The notes under the pieces: model-generated
What the model saw: the letters and a program-made list of their open reading frames with translations, nothing else
The model's database searches: none
What the model was told of the DNA's origin: nothing
In this document: one piece after another, positions 6,195 to 9,595 of the stretch
Numbering within the stretch: the first letter of the stretch is position 1
Layout: the number at the start of each line of letters is the position of its first letter
From: Moraxellaceae bacterium
GTDB taxonomy: Bacteria > Pseudomonadota > Gammaproteobacteria > Pseudomonadales > Moraxellaceae
Assembly (NCBI GenBank): GCA_021156385.1
Contig: JAJNDL010000023.1
Span: 1 to 9,595 of the forward strand
Reading direction: 5' to 3'
DNA length: 9,595 nucleotides
Made by a program: the position numbers and the translations under genes

Positions 6195-7262
6195 TCACTC
6201 CACCGGCAGGCTGCCTGCATCACTGCCGCGGAGGATGGCCAGTTCACGCAGCACGCTGGTGGCAAACGCCCCCGCAGCCAGCCCGAAACGCAGCTCCAGC
6301 GCATCGTCTGCCGGCCATGTCCACTCGAAACCGGTCACGCGCAGACGCAGGGCGCGACGCTGGGCCTCGACACCGGCCCGCTCCAGGGCTTCGACCAGCC
6401 CGTCCGCACCCGCCGCCACGGCCTGCTCCAGCACCTGCACGTCGTCTCCCACGGCACTGCCGCCCCGCCCGTACAACGGGCCGGTGGGATGTACCTCCAA
6501 TGCTGCAAGCCGGGACGCGATGAGTGCGTCGCCCGGCTCCGGCCGGAAGAAGCTGCCGCGCCCGTCCAGCATCAGCACGTCGCCAGCCCGGCATTCATTC
6601 CAGCTGCCCTCGCCTATGCGCTCGCCGAGCACGCGATTGAACAGGGCGGAACGCACGGCGGACAGCGCCAGACCTTCGCGATGATTGAGACGCCGCCGCA
6701 CCGGCCCGCGCAGCAATGCTTCACCGGCCAGCAGATTGGCATTGTCGATGCCGAAGCGCTGCGGTCCGATGTAGTTCGGCACGCCAAGCTGCGCCATCCG
6801 GACCAGCCGGGCTTCCACAGCCGCACGCTCGCCCGCGAAGTCACGCAGCATGATGGTAAAGCGGTTGCCCTGGTGCGCGCCGCGGCGCAGCTTGCGGGCA
6901 TTCCAGGTCTGTGCGAGCAATTCGATGTCGTCGTTCCAGACGGCAGCAAGGTCGGGCAGCTGCCGCGTCGGCAGATGCATGCTGAACCACTGCACGGTGA
7001 CGGCACGGCGGTCCTTGAGGCCGGCATAGCTGACGGCGTCTTCACGCACGCCGGCAACACGGGCGAGCTGGGCCGCGACCCACGCCGTGTTCTGGTTGCG
7101 CTTGCGGATCAGCAGGAAAAGATGCTCCCCCTCGCCGCTGGGCTCGAACCCGAGCCATTCCTCCACGCGGAAATCCTCGGGGACGGCGCGCAACGTCGCC
7201 TGCTCCAGCGGCCCGCCATGGGCGAAGGGAAGCGCATCAAGCAGATAAGGTGACCAGTCCAT
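6195..7262 (-). CDS. truD: tRNA pseudouridine(13) synthase TruD
   Basis: At 355 residues it is close to E. coli TruD (349). The catalytic motif YAGLKDRRAVTVQWFS carries the nucleophile Asp84. Other family elements are RAVPEDFRVEE near the N-terminus, KRNQNTAWVA, RRGAHQGNRFTIMLRD (the GNRF motif) and GVPNYIGPQRFG. The enzyme converts U13 in the D-arm of tRNA-Glu to pseudouridine. The ATG at 7262 has GAGAG just upstream, and MDWSPYLLDALPFAHG looks like a normal TruD start. The frame stays open with strong codon bias for 31 more codons upstream, back to a TAG at 7356-7358. ispF, truD and surE are adjacent as in E. coli, probably sharing a transcript. Confidence 0.97.
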   Translation of the reverse strand: MDWSPYLLDALPFAHGGPLEQATLRAVPEDFRVEEWLGFEPSGEGEHLFLLIRKRNQNTAWVAAQLARVAGVREDAVSYAGLKDRRAVTVQWFSMHLPTRQLPDLAAVWNDDIELLAQTWNARKLRRGAHQGNRFTIMLRDFAGERAAVEARLVRMAQLGVPNYIGPQRFGIDNANLLAGEALLRGPVRRRLNHREGLALSAVRSALFNRVLGERIGEGSWNECRAGDVLMLDGRGSFFRPEPGDALIASRLAALEVHPTGPLYGRGGSAVGDDVQVLEQAVAAGADGLVEALERAGVEAQRRALRLRVTGFEWTWPADDALELRFGLAAGAFATSVLRELAILRGSDAGSLPVE

Positions 7263-7361
7263 GTTTCTCTCGAGTGCGGCGGCAATCTCGCGGATGCGCC
7301 GACGGTTCAGGATGCCGCCATTGCGGCAGCAGATGCAGTTGGCGGAGTTGGCGGCCTAGAA

Positions 7362-7850
7362 TTATTGCGGCAGCAGCATGACGACGGCATGCGCCTCGAT
7401 GCCTTCGCGGCGCCCGACGAAGCCGAGTTTCTCGGTCGTGGTCGCCTTCACGCTGACATCGCCCGGGGCGATGCCGAGGTCGGCAGCGATGCACTCGCGC
7501 ATCTGCGCGATATGCGGAGCAAGCTTCGGACGCTCGGCAAGCACGGTGATGTCGGCGTTACCAACCCGATAGCCGCGCGCTGCCATCAGCGCAACGACAT
7601 GACGCAGCAATCCGCGGCTGTCGGCGCCGCTGAAGCTGGCATCGGTATCGGGAAAATGCTGGCCGATGTCGCCCAGCGCCAGCGCACCGAGGATGGCGTC
7701 GCAGAGGGCGTGCAGCGCGACATCGCCATCGGAGTGGGCGACCAGGCCCTGTTCGTGCGCGATCCGGACGCCGCCCAAGGTGACATGGTCGCCGGGCCCG
7801 AAGCGGTGCACGTCGATGCCGTGGCCGATGCGGGGGAAAAGGGTGCTCAT
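7362..7850 (-). CDS. ispF: 2-C-methyl-D-erythritol 2,4-cyclodiphosphate synthase
   Basis: The 162-residue protein catalyses the fifth step of the MEP isoprenoid pathway, releasing CMP to form the cyclodiphosphate. Metal-binding residues appear in GIDVHRF (Asp13, His15) and in [14 protein letters not shown] (His47, equivalent to E. coli His42). [10 protein letters not shown] (61-70) and TTTEKLGF (137-144) are the other family signatures. It normally forms a trimer in the cytosol. Its ATG overlaps the ispD stop by four bases (ATGA), indicating translational coupling with ispD, which works two steps earlier in the same pathway. It shares its frame with truD, 97 bases downstream. Confidence 0.98.
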   Translation of the reverse strand: MSTLFPRIGHGIDVHRFGPGDHVTLGGVRIAHEQGLVAHSDGDVALHALCDAILGALALGDIGQHFPDTDASFSGADSRGLLRHVVALMAARGYRVGNADITVLAERPKLAPHIAQMRECIAADLGIAPGDVSVKATTTEKLGFVGRREGIEAHAVVMLLPQ

Positions 7851-8542
7851 GAACCGTTCTCCGCTTGCAGGCGCAGGAAGGCTTCCGCCATTTGCAGGTC
7901 TTCCGGCCAGGTGATCTTGAGGTTGTCGCGCGCACCCTCGACGAGCAGGGGGCGCTCGCCCAGCAGCTCGACAGCCTGCGCCTCGTCGGTGACGACGATG
8001 CCGCGCGCCTGCGCCTCGAGCAGCGCACGGCGCAACAGGCCGAAGCGGAAGACCTGCGGCGTCAGTGCATGCCAGAGATTGTCGCGCGGAACGGTTTCCG
8101 CGACTTCGTCGCCGCTGCCGCGCTTCATGGTGTCGCGCACGCGGTTGGCGAGCAGGCCGCCCGCCGGATGCGCCCCGATCTGTCGCAGCAGCCCTTCGAT
8201 GTCCGCCAGGCGTACGCAGGGCCGCGCCACGTCGTGCACCAGCACCCAGTCGTCCTCCATGGCCTGCGCGGCGATGGCCTCCAGGCCGGCCAGCACGGAA
8301 TCGGCGCGCTCGGCACCGCCGGTGACGAAGCGCAACACGGAAGGGTCACGATAGTCGAGCTGTTGCGCACGCTCGTCGCCGGCGGCCACCGGCACGACGA
8401 TGGCTTCGACGGGTAGCTTGGAAAGACGGTCCAGGGTGTGCTGGATGACGGTGCCGCCAGCCAGCGGCAGGTACTGCTTGGGGATGTCGCCGCCGACGCG
8501 CAGGCCCTTGCCGGCGGCCGGCACCACCCCCCAGAGTCGCAT
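7847..8542 (-). CDS. ispD: 2-C-methyl-D-erythritol 4-phosphate cytidylyltransferase
   Basis: This 231-residue enzyme transfers CMP from CTP to 2-C-methylerythritol 4-phosphate, the third step of the MEP pathway. The CTP-binding signature [20 protein letters not shown] (about 6-25) carries Arg15 and Lys22, which align with E. coli Arg20 and Lys27. Further motifs are [43 protein letters not shown] and [11 protein letters not shown]. The ATG at 8542 shares one base with the ftsB stop (TGATG). The same frame is open upstream to 8926, but that part lies over ftsB and reads as arginine-rich low-quality sequence, so it is excluded. It is coupled to ftsB upstream and ispF downstream. Confidence 0.97.
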   Translation of the reverse strand: MRLWGVVPAAGKGLRVGGDIPKQYLPLAGGTVIQHTLDRLSKLPVEAIVVPVAAGDERAQQLDYRDPSVLRFVTGGAERADSVLAGLEAIAAQAMEDDWVLVHDVARPCVRLADIEGLLRQIGAHPAGGLLANRVRDTMKRGSGDEVAETVPRDNLWHALTPQVFRFGLLRRALLEAQARGIVVTDEAQAVELLGERPLLVEGARDNLKITWPEDLQMAEAFLRLQAENGS

Positions 8543-8883
8543 CAGCGCACTGCCGCCTGCGGCTGTGCCGGGGCAGAGGCGCCGCGCGTGTCCGGATTGC
8601 CGGTGACGAGGTAGAAGGTCTCGTTCTGCTTGATCATGCCGAGATCCTGGCGGCTGTGCTCTTCCACTGCCTCGAGGCCGTTCTTGAGGTCTTTCACCTC
8701 GGCCTCGAGCACGCGGTTGCGCTCGGCCAGTTTTTCGTTCTCGAGCTGCTGCGTGGCGATCGCCGCCTTCAGCGCACGTACGTCGCGCACGCCGCCCTCT
8801 CCGAACCAGAGACTGAACTGCAGCGCCACAAAGGCGGCAAGTGCGATCCCTAGCAAGGTTTTCCCGAAGAGGGTCGTGGGCAT
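8542..8883 (-). CDS. ftsB: Cell division protein FtsB
   Basis: The 113-residue protein has the FtsB (DivIC-like) layout. A short cytoplasmic N-terminus leads into one transmembrane helix (about 8-27). A periplasmic coiled coil follows (about 33-75, ALKAAIATQQLENEKLAERN). The conserved segment SRQDLGMIKQNETFYLV spans about 77-93. The Pro/Ala-rich tail is slightly longer than in E. coli FtsB (103 residues). FtsB joins FtsL and FtsQ in the divisome and helps activate septal peptidoglycan synthesis by FtsWI. A strong GGAGG lies five bases before the ATG at 8883. It sits between eno and ispD, as in Pseudomonas and many relatives. Confidence 0.95.
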   Translation of the reverse strand: MPTTLFGKTLLGIALAAFVALQFSLWFGEGGVRDVRALKAAIATQQLENEKLAERNRVLEAEVKDLKNGLEAVEEHSRQDLGMIKQNETFYLVTGNPDTRGASAPAQPQAAVR

Positions 8884-8934
8884 GTTTCCTCCAGTCGCCG
8901 GTCCGCCACGCAGCGGTCAGCGGCAACCTTTTTC

Positions 8935-8964
8935 CCTTCGCTCCGGCCGGAGTCGGAGCGAAGG
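8935..8964. terminator. Strong hairpin between eno and ftsB (terminator or attenuator)
   Basis: CCTTCGCTCCG (8935-8945) pairs perfectly with CGGAGCGAAGG (8954-8964) over 11 base pairs around an eight-base loop. It lies 12 bases after the eno stop. On the minus strand the following bases are GAAAAAGG, not a T-tract, so it may stabilise the eno 3' end or only attenuate readthrough into ftsB. The plus-strand side is followed by a moderately T-rich stretch. Confidence 0.55.
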
Positions 8965-8976
8965 TATTGCTTGTTG

Positions 8977-9595
<619 letters not shown>

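Noticed and set aside
6180..7253. 357-codon frame antisense to truD
   Set aside because: It has almost the same extent as truD, which carries all catalytic motifs; the antisense product has none.
7365..8354. 329-codon frame antisense to ispF and ispD
   Set aside because: Shadow of two certain genes.
8543..8926. In-frame N-terminal extension of ispD
   Set aside because: It overlaps ftsB completely and is arginine-rich noise; the ATG at 8542 gives a normal IspD start overlapping the ftsB stop.

Overview
The window is an ordinary, GC-rich (roughly 65% by eye) piece of a bacterial chromosome. The gene order eno-ftsB-ispD-ispF-truD-surE-pcm-nlpD-rpoS, all on the minus strand, is a hallmark of Gammaproteobacteria. 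RlmA, a YaiL/DUF2058 protein and a full-length RpoS fit that assignment. The genus cannot be fixed from the sequence. No mobile element, CRISPR array, phage gene or defence gene was found.

Layout from right to left, the direction of transcription for everything except the left-edge gene: the C-terminal half of enolase (cut by the window end); a strong hairpin; then the tightly packed ftsB-ispD-ispF genes (stop/start overlaps of 1 and 4 bases); truD; a 197-base gap with a likely promoter and hairpins; surE; pcm; nlpD; and rpoS, which ends at a textbook intrinsic terminator. Directly after that terminator lies a tRNA-Arg(CCU) gene with its own likely promoter. It is followed by a short SseB-domain protein, then a strong sigma70-type promoter driving a CvfB/YitL-like S1 RNA-binding protein and the YaiL-family DUF2058 protein. 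At the left edge the C-terminal part of rlmA runs on the plus strand and converges on the yaiL-like gene.

Functionally the block combines glycolysis/RNA degradosome (eno), cell division (ftsB; the lipoprotein NlpD that activates the AmiC amidase), isoprenoid precursor synthesis (ispD, ispF), tRNA modification (truD), nucleotide and protein housekeeping (surE, pcm) and the stationary-phase sigma factor (rpoS). The second group (tRNA, S1 protein, DUF2058 protein, RlmA) is RNA/translation related.

The points most worth a second look are modest. nlpD appears to have no ATG/GTG/TTG start that keeps its lipoprotein signal peptide, and probably starts at a CTG inside the pcm stop (CTGA). The ispF-truD spacer is an open, codon-biased stretch in the same frame as both genes. 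The tRNA-Arg gene seems to be transcribed into the sseB-like gene without a terminator. Several strong hairpins lie in the intergenic gaps. I saw nothing that supports a previously undescribed system.
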